Assembly: GCA_963715455.1 (NCBI GenBank) | Contig: OY970245.1 | Span: forward strand, 1,860,001-1,924,000 | Direction of reading: 5' to 3' | Length of the DNA stretch: 64,000 bases | Source of the DNA: VRUE01 sp963715455 | Lineage (GTDB): Bacteria; Actinomycetota; Thermoleophilia; Solirubrobacterales; 70-9 | Part shown: positions 42,253 to 49,787 of the stretch, piece by piece | Layout of the letters: the number at the start of each line of letters is the position of its first letter | Position numbering within the stretch: the stretch's first letter is position 1 | Translations under genes and position numbers: made by a program | Notes under the pieces: model-generated | Seen by the model: the letters and a program-made list of their open reading frames with translations, nothing else | Told to the model about the DNA's origin: nothing | The model's database searches: none

Positions 42253-42701
42253 GTCAGCGCCCGCTCGATCCCATCGAGAGCCTCGTCGAGCAGCGCACCC
42301 TGCCCCCGCCGCATCATCGGCGAGCCCAGCCGCGAGAGACCACGCAGGGTCTGGGTAACGCTCAGCCCCACCGCCGTGCCGCTGCCCTCGTCGGCGAGCG
42401 TGACCTCGACCGAGTAGCTGCGCATATGGCGCTCGAAGGGCGTGCCGGGGATCAATTGCTCCCAGCCGTAGCGCTCCTCCGTCACCGTCTCGGTGCAGCG
42501 GAAATCAGCCCGTACGCCGCGCCCCTCGGCTGTCGACAGCACGCTGGTCCACTTGCTGCCGAGCGTGCCCGGCTCCCCCTCGACGTTCTCCACCCGTGTC
42601 GTGCGCGGCCACCAGCGCGGCAGGCTGTAGGGGTCGGCGATCAGCTCCCATACCTCGGCGCGCGGCGCAGAGATCGTCCGTCGGCGAGTTGCGCGGGGCA
42701 C
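42249..42701 (-). CDS. SRPBCC-superfamily (START-like) protein
   Basis: A 150-residue helix-grip protein beginning RRTISAPRAEVWELIADPYSLPRWW, the standard SRPBCC opening, and ending with an amphipathic helix. These proteins bind hydrophobic ligands. The bound ligand is unknown. It lies between the FtsR-like regulator and the ADPS-like oxidase in one transcript, which makes a lipid ligand plausible. Confidence 0.8.
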   Translation of the reverse strand: MPRATRRRTISAPRAEVWELIADPYSLPRWWPRTTRVENVEGEPGTLGSKWTSVLSTAEGRGVRADFRCTETVTEERYGWEQLIPGTPFERHMRSYSVEVTLADEGSGTAVGLSVTQTLRGLSRLGSPMMRRGQGALLDEALDGIERALT

Positions 42702-42710
42702 GACTGCTGC

Positions 42711-43454
42711 TCAGTCGCCCGCGAGGCGGCGCAGGTCTCTGACGAGCAGCAGGTGCTTGAGGTGGCTGACGGTCGCTGCCAGGCTCTCGAGGCTCTCCAG
42801 CGCCTCCTTGCGACGCTCGGGATTGCGCGAGCGCAATGAGGGGCCGAGCAGCGCCTCGAGCAGGTTCGCCTCGCGGTCGGCAGAGGAGCGGAAGATGCGC
42901 AGGTTGCGGGCCCCGACCCCGACCCGTGAGAGCTCGTTGGCGGCACGCACGACTTCGCGGTCGGTCTCGTCGTAGACGACCTTGCCCTCGCGTTTCTCGG
43001 GCTGCACGATGCCGAAGTTCTCCAACTCGGCGACCAGCTCCTCACGGGCGCCGGTCTCCTCGATCACCTCATCGAGGGTGAGGTAGGCGCGCGAGGTGTT
43101 GACCAAGATCGCCCGCCGCACGGCGCCCCCTGAAGGCCGTTTGTCCGAGCCACCGGCCGCGGCGACGATGTCGCCACCGGCCGCCAGCTCCTGGCGGATC
43201 ACCCGCAGCGGTAGGAACTCGTCGCGCTGCAGGCGCAGGATCGTGCGCAGCCGTTCGACGTCGGACTGGCTATAGAGCCGGTAGCCGCCCGAGGTGCGCC
43301 GCGGCGTGAGCAGCTTCTGATCCTCGAGATAGCGGATCTTGGAGATCGAGACGTCGTCGAACTCGCTCTGCAGGATCTTGCAGACGGCGCCGATCGTCAG
43401 CGCCTTGCGGGGGCGCGAGTCGCGCTGGCGGGCCGGTTGCTCAGAGACAGGCAT
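42711..43454 (-). CDS. ftsR: MerR-family regulator, FtsR-like
   Basis: A 247-residue MerR protein. The winged helix (ALTIGAVCKILQSEFDDVSI, RYLEDQKLLTPRRTSGGYRL) resembles actinobacterial FtsR, which in Corynebacterium activates ftsZ. The long C-terminal part includes ERLRTILRLQRDEFLPLRVI and a region from about 125 on with conserved TLDEVIEETG. It is 3 bases downstream of the FHA gene. The FHA-MerR pair is a conserved actinobacterial arrangement (garA-ftsR), which supports the call. Confidence 0.85.
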   Translation of the reverse strand: MPVSEQPARQRDSRPRKALTIGAVCKILQSEFDDVSISKIRYLEDQKLLTPRRTSGGYRLYSQSDVERLRTILRLQRDEFLPLRVIRQELAAGGDIVAAAGGSDKRPSGGAVRRAILVNTSRAYLTLDEVIEETGAREELVAELENFGIVQPEKREGKVVYDETDREVVRAANELSRVGVGARNLRIFRSSADREANLLEALLGPSLRSRNPERRKEALESLESLAATVSHLKHLLLVRDLRRLAGD

Positions 43455-43457
43455 CTC

Positions 43458-43943
43458 TCACTTCTCCAGGTAGCTGAGCTTGTACTTGCCGACCTGGATC
43501 TCGTCGCCGTCCTCGAGTCGGTGCGACTCGATCCGCCGCCGGTTGACGTAGGTGCCGTTAAGCGAGCCGAGATCGTCGATGTAGAGGCCGTCGCGGCGCC
43601 GTACGAGCAGCGCGTGGTTGCGCGAGACGGTCACGTCGTCGAGGAAGACACCGGCGTCGGGGCTGCGGCCGATGCTCACCCGGTCCTCGCCGAGGGCAAA
43701 GCTCTCCCCCGCACGTCCGCCGCCGGCACGGATGACCAGTGCCGCGCCGCTGCGCTCAACCGTCTCGTCGATGTCAACCGGTTGCATCTCGCCAGTCTCG
43801 TCGACCTTGTAGGTCATCGTCGTCGGTTCCTCGGCGCTGCCACTACCGCCCTCCGCCGGACCCCCCACATAGGCGCCGCACTTCTGGCAGTAGTTAGCGC
43901 CCTCCGGGTTGACAAAGCCACATTCAGGACAGTGGACGGCCAT
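43458..43943 (-). CDS. Zinc-ribbon FHA-domain protein (GarA/FhaA-like)
   Basis: A 161-residue protein with an N-terminal zinc ribbon CPECGFVNPEGANYCQKCG and a C-terminal FHA domain. The FHA phosphothreonine-binding residues are visible in RVSIGRSPDAGVFLDDVTVSR and DLGSLNGTYVNRRRI. A short threonine stretch, EEPTTMTYKVDET at about 39-51, sits where GarA is phosphorylated by Ser/Thr kinases. It is a likely phosphosignal reader or inhibitor. It overlaps no gene but lies 12 bases after the RsiG-like gene. Confidence 0.88.
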   Translation of the reverse strand: MAVHCPECGFVNPEGANYCQKCGAYVGGPAEGGSGSAEEPTTMTYKVDETGEMQPVDIDETVERSGAALVIRAGGGRAGESFALGEDRVSIGRSPDAGVFLDDVTVSRNHALLVRRRDGLYIDDLGSLNGTYVNRRRIESHRLEDGDEIQVGKYKLSYLEK

Positions 43944-43955
43944 CGCGCGCTCCGC

Positions 43956-44240
43956 TCAGGCGGCCGGCTTGTCGTCGGGTGCCTGCTCCCCCTCCGGGGC
44001 CTGGGCCCTGCCGGCGAGGATCTCGGTCAACTGGGCGACGTCGTCACCCGAGAAGAGCGTGTCACCGTGCTCGCGCTTCTGGCGCAGCCGGTTGACGAGC
44101 TCGGCACGGAGGATGTCGATCTTGCCGTGCAGCATGCGGCGCTGGTAGGAGATCTCGTTCTCCTCCTCAGTGAGCTTGTCGATCAGGTTCTTCAGCTCTT
44201 CGTCGCTGAGCGAACCGAGATCGGGAAAGGTGTCCTCCAT
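43956..44240 (-). CDS. rsiG: RsiG-like c-di-GMP-binding anti-sigma factor
   Basis: A 94-residue, largely helical protein. The segment EEENEISYQRRMLHGKIDILRAEL carries the RsiG signature E-x3-S-x2-R-x3-Q-x3-D, with the glutamine replaced by histidine (E-NEI-S-YQ-R-RML-H-GKI-D). In Streptomyces, RsiG holds sigma WhiG inactive when bound to c-di-GMP. Single-motif homologues exist in deep Actinobacteria. Here it heads the unit with the FHA and FtsR-like genes. AAGGAG lies 6 bases before the ATG, after a 45-base leader. Its sigma partner is not in the window. Confidence 0.75.
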   Translation of the reverse strand: MEDTFPDLGSLSDEELKNLIDKLTEEENEISYQRRMLHGKIDILRAELVNRLRQKREHGDTLFSGDDVAQLTEILAGRAQAPEGEQAPDDKPAA

Positions 44241-44289
44241 CTCGCTCCTTCTTCGCGGTCTTGGCCTGCCTGTGGCCGCTTGCCCGGCG

Positions 44290-44319
44290 ATTATAGGTGC
44301 CCCTCGACCAAAGGTTCAA
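44290..44319 (-). promoter_or_regulatory. Sigma-A promoter of the rsiG-like operon
   Basis: On the minus strand TTGAAC (44314-44319) and TATAAT (44290-44295) are separated by 18 bases, the best canonical promoter in the window. Transcription would start near 44283 and give a leader of about 40 bases with a normal Shine-Dalgarno site, unlike the leaderless pattern seen elsewhere. Confidence 0.8.
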
Positions 44320-44331
44320 CTGAAGGTTGAA
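44315..44331. promoter_or_regulatory. Candidate operator overlapping the -35 box of the rsiG-like operon
   Basis: TTCAAC-TGAAG-GTTGAA, a perfect 6-5-6 inverted repeat, covers the -35 hexamer. Binding of a dimeric regulator here would block the promoter. An FtsR-like product encoded downstream is one candidate, with no direct evidence. Confidence 0.45.
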
Positions 44332-44334
44332 GGT

Positions 44335-44973
44335 TTATGGCGCTTGACGGCGCTCTTGCACTTCGGCGATTCCGGCCTGGGCGTAGAGCGCGGTGGCGAG
44401 GATCGCCAGGACGAGACCGACGATCAAGAGCGCCGCCGGGACCCAGCCGGCGAAGACCATGGCGAAGAAGATGCCTCCCATGATCGGGAAGACCGAGATA
44501 CGCCCCGGCCAATTGACACGGATCTCCACCCCGTGGCGGAGCCCGTACTGGGCGAGGACGAGCATCGCCAGCTCGCGGACGGCTAGCAGGGCCAGTGCCC
44601 AACGGGGCAGCAGCTCGAAGTGCCAACAGACGACGGCTCCGCTGAGGATCGTCAGGCGGTCGACAAGCGGGTCGAGCATCGCGCCGAGGCGGCTGTATTG
44701 GCCGGTGACCCGGGCGAGGAAGCCGTCGACGTAGTCGCCGGCGGCGATCAGCCAGAAGACGATCGCCGCAGAGGCGCTGCGCCCGTCCCCTGATTCGAAG
44801 GCGAGCCAGAGGAAGACGGGCAGCGCGGCGAGCCGCAGGTAGCCGACCAGGTTGGGCAACGTCCACGGGTTGAGCGGTTCGCCCTTCTGCACCTCTTTCG
44901 GCGGCGGGCCGCTGCGGTCGAGCCCGAAGAGGCGGCGGATGCGGCCCCGCCCGAAGGGGGCCGTGTCAGCCAT
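44335..44973 (-). CDS. pgsA: CDP-alcohol phosphatidyltransferase (PgsA family)
   Basis: A 212-residue membrane enzyme with the CDP-alcohol phosphotransferase motif DGFLARVTGQYSRLGAMLDP plus VD (D83, G84, A87, R88, G97, D101, D105) and several membrane helices. It probably makes phosphatidylglycerophosphate from CDP-diacylglycerol, although phosphatidylinositol-type or cardiolipin synthases are possible in Actinobacteria. The ATG at 44973 overlaps the proS stop by 8 bases. The longer reading from 45054 is in the wrong frame of proS and is rejected. Confidence 0.85.
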   Translation of the reverse strand: MADTAPFGRGRIRRLFGLDRSGPPPKEVQKGEPLNPWTLPNLVGYLRLAALPVFLWLAFESGDGRSASAAIVFWLIAAGDYVDGFLARVTGQYSRLGAMLDPLVDRLTILSGAVVCWHFELLPRWALALLAVRELAMLVLAQYGLRHGVEIRVNWPGRISVFPIMGGIFFAMVFAGWVPAALLIVGLVLAILATALYAQAGIAEVQERRQAP

Positions 44974-46654
44974 CGAGGCCCTCGAGGAGGGACCGGGCCT
45001 GAGTGGCGGCCTCCTCGACGGGCAGCTTGTGCTCGACGCCGCTGGCCCGCTCACTGGCCTCGACTACACCGTCGGCGAGGCCGCGGCGGCCGACAACAAC
45101 CCGCAAGGGGCAGCCGAGCAGCTCGGCGTCGGTGAGCTTCTCCCCCGGCCCCGCGTCGCGGTCGTCGTAGAGCACCTCCAGCCCCTCCGCGCGCAGCTCC
45201 TCATGGAGCCGGTCAGCGGCGGCGCGCTCCTCCTCACCCGCCTTGCCCAGAGCAACGAGGTGCACTTGCCAGGGAGCCAGCGGCTTGGGCCAAACGATGC
45301 CGCGCTCGTCGGCGCCCTGCTCGATCGCCGCCGCGGCGATGCGCGCCGGGCCGATCCCGTAGCTGCCCATGACGATCGGCTGCTCAACGCCAGACTCGTC
45401 GAGGTAGGTGGCGCCGAGCGGTTCCGAGTAGCGCGTGCCCAGCTTGAAGATGTTGCCCACCTCGATCGCCGGCTCGATCTCGATCGTGCCGCCGCCGGGC
45501 GCCGTGTCGCCAGCCTCGACTGTGCGTACGTCGAGCTCTTCGAACTCGAAGTCCCGTCCCGGCTTGACGCCGCGCAGATGGGTGTCGGGCCGGTTGGCGC
45601 CACAGACGTAGGAGTCGCCGGCGATCGCCGCGTCCTTGACCACCGGCACACTCGCCCCGACCGGGCCGATGAAGCCGACCGGGCCGATCTCGCCCTCGAT
45701 CTCCTCGGGCCGCGCCTGGCGGAAGTCGGCGCCGAGCGCGTTACGCAGCTTGATCTCGTTGAGCCGGTGGTCACCGCGAATCAGAACCATCGCCATGCCA
45801 CGACCCTCGACCAGCACCGGCAGGGCCTTGATCAGGGCGCCTGGCGGCAGATTGAAGCCCTTCGACACCTCCTCGATCGTCGCCTGGCTCGGCGTGTCGA
45901 AGCTCTCCGGCGCCGGTAGTTCGGCCGGCAGGTCGACGAGCTGCGGCTCGGCAGAGGCGACCTCGACGTTGGCCGCGTAGCCCGGCGCCAGGGCGACCTC
46001 GTTCTCACCCGCCGGGCAGGGCGCCATGTACTCGTGGGCACCCGAGCCGCCCATCATGCCCACGTCGGACTCGACCCGATACCAGCGCAGCCCACAGCGG
46101 TCGAAGATGCGGTCATAGGCCTCGCTTTGCAGCTCGTAGGAGCGCGCCAAACCCTCCTCGTCGCGGTCGAAGGAGTAGGCGTCCTTCATCGTGAACTCGC
46201 GCGTGCGCAGCACCCCGGCGCGCGGCCGCGGCTCATCGCGCTCCTTGGTCTGGATGTGGAAGAGCATCAGCGGCAGGTCTCGGTAGGAGCGCACCTCGCG
46301 GGCGACGTGGTAGGTGACGCACTCCTCGTGGGTCATCGCCAGGACCATCGGCGCGCCCTTGCGATCCTCGAGCTTGAAGAGCTCCTCGATCGCGTAGCGA
46401 CCGGTCTTCTCCCAGTTCTCGCTGGGCTGCAGCACCGGCATCAGCATCTCCTGGCAGCCAATCGCCTCCATCTCCTCGCGGATCACGGCTTCGACCTTGC
46501 GGTGGACTCGCCAGCCGGCGGGCAGGTAGCTCCAGAGGCCGGCGCCGAGCTGGCGGATCAGCCCGGCCCTCACCATCAGCTTGTGCGACAAGGCCTCCGC
46601 GTCGGCGGGCGGGTCCTTCAGGGTGGGGACGAAGCTCTGGCTCAGCCGGGTCAC
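44966..46654 (-). CDS. proS: Prolyl-tRNA synthetase
   Basis: A 562-residue class II synthetase of the bacterial (ProS type with editing insertion) form. Motif 1 region GLWSYLPAGWRVHRKVEAVI, motif 2 RTREFTMKDAYSFD, the YbaK-like editing insertion (about 225-380) with the family's GDHRLNEIKLRN, and the motif 3 region GSYGIGPARIAAAAIEQ are all seen. An anticodon-binding domain closes the protein. The GTG at 46654 lies 6 bases after a TAGGTT box. Confidence 0.95.
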   Translation of the reverse strand: MTRLSQSFVPTLKDPPADAEALSHKLMVRAGLIRQLGAGLWSYLPAGWRVHRKVEAVIREEMEAIGCQEMLMPVLQPSENWEKTGRYAIEELFKLEDRKGAPMVLAMTHEECVTYHVAREVRSYRDLPLMLFHIQTKERDEPRPRAGVLRTREFTMKDAYSFDRDEEGLARSYELQSEAYDRIFDRCGLRWYRVESDVGMMGGSGAHEYMAPCPAGENEVALAPGYAANVEVASAEPQLVDLPAELPAPESFDTPSQATIEEVSKGFNLPPGALIKALPVLVEGRGMAMVLIRGDHRLNEIKLRNALGADFRQARPEEIEGEIGPVGFIGPVGASVPVVKDAAIAGDSYVCGANRPDTHLRGVKPGRDFEFEELDVRTVEAGDTAPGGGTIEIEPAIEVGNIFKLGTRYSEPLGATYLDESGVEQPIVMGSYGIGPARIAAAAIEQGADERGIVWPKPLAPWQVHLVALGKAGEEERAAADRLHEELRAEGLEVLYDDRDAGPGEKLTDAELLGCPLRVVVGRRGLADGVVEASERASGVEHKLPVEEAATQARSLLEGLDG

Positions 46655-46660
46655 GCGGGA

Positions 46661-46666
46661 AACCTA
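46661..46666 (-). promoter_or_regulatory. Candidate -10 box of proS (leaderless type)
   Basis: TAGGTT on the minus strand, 6 bases before the GTG at 46654. Confidence 0.5.
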
Positions 46667-46694
46667 TCCCGGCGCCGGGGCCGGCGGGAGGCTC

Positions 46695-47373
46695 CTAGGT
46701 CACGTCCTCGGAGATCACGAAGGTCGAGTTGACACCGGGATTCGGCCCCGGATTGAGCTCGCAGGTGGGGCTACCGGTGTTTTTGGCCGTGTACTTGGCC
46801 CAGACTTCGACACTTACGGCTCCGGCGCCGAGGCCCGGGAAGAGGGCCGAGGTCGAAACGTTGACCGGCTCGCTAAGCGCGAACACTTCGCCGCCCCCGC
46901 CTTGCGGCGGCTGTCCGTTGACGCGAACTTGGAAGACGCAATTCGTAGATAGGCCTGGTAGCCACGCCGTTCCAGTCCACGCGCAGCACCGAGTCGGTGC
47001 TCGTCTTGTCGTAGTCGGCCACCTTGATGAGGGTCCCGAAATCCGGTCCGACCGGTCCGACTGACGGTCCCAGAACCACCTGCTTGGGGCTTGGAAGACT
47101 GAGCGCCTGAGCGGTCACCTGGTCGGCGCCGATGTCAGAGGCCTGAACCTGGCCACTGCCGATCTCCGCGGACTTGACGGCACCGCCGGAGATCGCCTTC
47201 GAGCCCACGGCGTTCCTGCGCAGGTCTTTCGCCGTGATCGAGCCATTCTTGATCTGCTTGCCGGTGACGAAGACGCCGGCAGCATTAGCGCCAGCGAGAC
47301 AGGCGCCAAGTGTTGCGATGACAACTGCCAGCAGCGACAACGGCCCGGCATTTCGATTCAGCGACGCGCGCAC
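46695..47373 (-). pseudogene. Frameshifted secreted surface protein
   Basis: Two overlapping frames read as one gene. The first, from the GTG at 47373 with GGGAGGG 5 bases upstream, encodes a signal peptide, the repeat-like VTGKQIKNGSITAKDLRRNA, KSAEIGSGQVQASDIGADQV and SVLRVDWNG. From about 46968-46975 the sense continues in the +1 frame as TAWLPGLSTNCVFQVRVNG, FALSEPVNVSTSALFPGLGAG, VEVWAKYTAKNTGSPTC and FVISEDVT, ending at 46695. The original frame instead runs into arginine-rich nonsense. One indel is enough to join the two. It may be a real pseudogene, a phase-variable locus or a sequencing error. Confidence 0.8.
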
Positions 47374-47406
47374 TACATCCCTCCCCAGGTCAAAGGAACG
47401 GAGAGT

Positions 47407-48660
47407 TTACGCACGGGTGAAGCGGCGGCCGGAGGTTGGCGAGACCTCCTCGTCGAGGAGCACCTTGTCCGACTCGCCCTTTTCTGCTGCTTCATGCTCC
47501 ATGCGGGCGATCTTCTCCGGCGTCAGTTCTCCCGCGTTTTCCGCCTCGATCTTCGCCAGCCAGGCCGCGCCCTCGCGCGACTCGGTCTCGTCGAACTCCA
47601 CGCCGCCGCGATCGAGCGACTTGTCGATCTCCTCGAAGAGGGCGTTGACGAGGTCCTTCTGCGGCACCTTGCGCAGTGGCTTGCCGTGCGCGTAGATCAG
47701 GCCCTCGTTCTTGGCACCGGCGATGCCGAAATCGGCGTGGCTGGCCTCGCCGATGCCGTTCACGGCGCAACCCAGCACGGCCACCTCGATCGGCTCGGTG
47801 TAGCGTTCGAGGCGCTGCTCGATCTCGGCAACGACCGAGTCCATATCGAACTGCAGGCGGCCGCAGGTCGGGCAGGCGATCAGCACCGGGCCGCGCTCGC
47901 GCAGCTGCAGCGCCTTGAGGATCTCCCAGGCGACCTTGACCTCCTCCTCGGCGTGGAAGGTCGAGAGACTGATGCGGATCGTGTCGCCGATGCCGTCGGC
48001 GAGCAGGGTGCCGAGGCCGACCGAGGACTTGAGCGAGCCCGACCACTTGGTGCCCGCCTCGGTGATCCCCAGGTGCAGCGGGTAGGGGATCTTCTCGGAG
48101 AGCAGGCGGTTGGCGGCGATCGTGTTGGGCACGTTGGTCGACTTGATCGAGACCTTGAAGTTCTCGAAGTCCAGCGACTCCATCAGCTCGACGAACTCGA
48201 CCGCGGCGGCGACCAGCGCCTCAACCGGGGCTTCGCGCTCGAGCTCATGCAGGTGCTTGGGCAGCGAGCCGGAGTTGACGCCGATGCGCATCGGCACGTT
48301 GGCGGCGGTCGCCCGCTCAGCCACCTCAGCCACCTTCTCCCGCCCGCCGATGTTGCCCGGGTTGAGCCGGATGCAGTGAGCGCCGGCGTCGATCGCCTTG
48401 AGCGCCAGCGTGTGGTTGAAGTGGATGTCGGCGATCACCGGGATCGGCGAGTCCTTGACGATCGTTTTCAACGCCTCGACGTCGTCGTCGCGCGGCACCG
48501 CGACCCGAACGATGTCGGCTCCTGCGTCAGCGACCTTGCGGATCTGCTCCATGGTCGCCGCCAGGTTGGCGGTCTCGGTCTTGGTCATCGTCTGCACAGC
48601 GACCGGGGCGCCGCCGCCGATCGGCACGTCGCCGACGAATATTTGGCGTTTGGAGGCCAT
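47407..48660 (-). CDS. ispG: (E)-4-hydroxy-3-methylbut-2-enyl-diphosphate synthase
   Basis: The iron-sulfur enzyme of the MEP isoprenoid pathway that makes HMBPP. The 417 residues cover the TIM barrel (MASKRQIFVGDVPIGGGAPV, ADIHFNHTLAL, CIRLNPGNIG) and the C-terminal cluster domain with cysteines in ACPTCGR and LGCAVNGIGEASHADFGIAG. The C-terminal 40 residues (AENAGELTPEKIARMEHEAA) are an extra acidic tail. The ATG at 48660 is 6 bases after a TACGCT box. The longer reading to 49269 is spurious. Confidence 0.95.
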   Translation of the reverse strand: MASKRQIFVGDVPIGGGAPVAVQTMTKTETANLAATMEQIRKVADAGADIVRVAVPRDDDVEALKTIVKDSPIPVIADIHFNHTLALKAIDAGAHCIRLNPGNIGGREKVAEVAERATAANVPMRIGVNSGSLPKHLHELEREAPVEALVAAAVEFVELMESLDFENFKVSIKSTNVPNTIAANRLLSEKIPYPLHLGITEAGTKWSGSLKSSVGLGTLLADGIGDTIRISLSTFHAEEEVKVAWEILKALQLRERGPVLIACPTCGRLQFDMDSVVAEIEQRLERYTEPIEVAVLGCAVNGIGEASHADFGIAGAKNEGLIYAHGKPLRKVPQKDLVNALFEEIDKSLDRGGVEFDETESREGAAWLAKIEAENAGELTPEKIARMEHEAAEKGESDKVLLDEEVSPTSGRRFTRA

Positions 48661-48666
48661 ATGCGA

Positions 48667-48672
48667 AGCGTA
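48667..48672 (-). promoter_or_regulatory. Candidate -10 box of ispG (leaderless type)
   Basis: TACGCT on the minus strand, 6 bases before the ATG at 48660. Confidence 0.5.
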
Positions 48673-48695
48673 TCCGGGTGGCGGCACGCGCCTGC

Positions 48696-49787
48696 CTACC
48701 GGACGTTGAACCCTTCGCCGTTGAGCCGCCCGATGTCGTTGCTGAGGCCGATGAACATGAGGATCACGACGAGCACGAAGCCAATCGCGGTCGCCCGCTC
48801 CATCACCTGCAGCGAGGCCGGCTTGCCACGCAGCTTCTCGACCAGGGCCCAGAATATGTGGCCGCCGTCGAGCGGCAGGATCGGCAGCAGATTGATCAGG
48901 CCGAGCGAGAGGCTGACCAGGGCAAGGAGCAATAGCGAGGGATAGACGCCGATGTCGATCGTCTGGTTGGCGACGTCGCTGACGCCGACGATGCCGGAGA
49001 TTTCCTTGCGCTGCTCGGATTCGAAGATGCGGGAGAAGATCGAGGCGGTTTTCGTCGTCACCAGCCAGACCGTGTCCCAGGCACGGCCGGCAGCCGCCCC
49101 GAGGCCGATGTCCTGCGGTTCCGTGCCATAGGCGAAGCCGATCAGCGCTCGCCTGTTGGCCGCGTCGTACTCGGGGCTGACGGTGAGCGTCCGCACCTCC
49201 CCGTCGCGGCTGATCCTCAATGTCGCCGGCGTGGCGGCGACGCAGCCGTCGATCTGCTTGCCGGCACATTTGTGGCTGGCGACCTGATCGGCGAACCGTT
49301 CAAGCCGCGCTTCACGATCTAGACCGGGATAGGCCTCGCCGTCGACGGCGAGGATCTCGTCGCCAGGCTCGAGCACCTTTGCCGCCGGCGAGCCATCGCG
49401 CACATCGCCAACTGACTGGGTGACCTGCTGGGCATTGGCGAAGTAGACGAAGGTGAAGATCGCGAAAGCGAGGGCGATGTTGACCCCGGGGCCGGCAGCG
49501 ATAACGGCGATCCGCTTCCAGACCGACTGCCGGTAGTAGGCGCGCTCCTCAACCTCCGGCGGAATCTCCTCCTCGGGGTTCATGCCGGTGATCTTCACGT
49601 AGCCGCCGAGCGGGATCGCTTTCACCCCGTACTCGGTCTCACCGCGCTTGAACGACCAGATCGTCGGCCCGAAGAAGAGGAAGAAGCGCTCGACCCGCAT
49701 GCCGGTCGCCTTCGCCACGACGAAGTGCCCCGCCTCGTGCAGGATGATCAGCAGCGAGAAGCCGAGGAAGATCAGCAGCCAGTTCAT
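48696..49787 (-). CDS. rseP: Site-2 protease RseP family (M50)
   Basis: A 363-residue intramembrane zinc protease. HEAGH is at 17-21 in the first helix, VKAIPLGGYVKITGMN follows, the PDZ domain is at about 115-215 (DGSPAAKVLEPGDEILAVDG), and the third ligand is in LLPILPLDGGHIFW. It cleaves membrane-bound regulators such as anti-sigma factors. It is coupled to dxr by an ATGA overlap, the usual dxr-rseP-ispG order. Confidence 0.93.
   Translation of the reverse strand: MNWLLIFLGFSLLIILHEAGHFVVAKATGMRVERFFLFFGPTIWSFKRGETEYGVKAIPLGGYVKITGMNPEEEIPPEVEERAYYRQSVWKRIAVIAAGPGVNIALAFAIFTFVYFANAQQVTQSVGDVRDGSPAAKVLEPGDEILAVDGEAYPGLDREARLERFADQVASHKCAGKQIDGCVAATPATLRISRDGEVRTLTVSPEYDAANRRALIGFAYGTEPQDIGLGAAAGRAWDTVWLVTTKTASIFSRIFESEQRKEISGIVGVSDVANQTIDIGVYPSLLLLALVSLSLGLINLLPILPLDGGHIFWALVEKLRGKPASLQVMERATAIGFVLVVILMFIGLSNDIGRLNGEGFNVR

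Noticed and set aside
48696..49269. Upstream extension of ispG
   Set aside because: It reads the rseP region in another frame. The conserved ispG start and a -10 box are at 48660.
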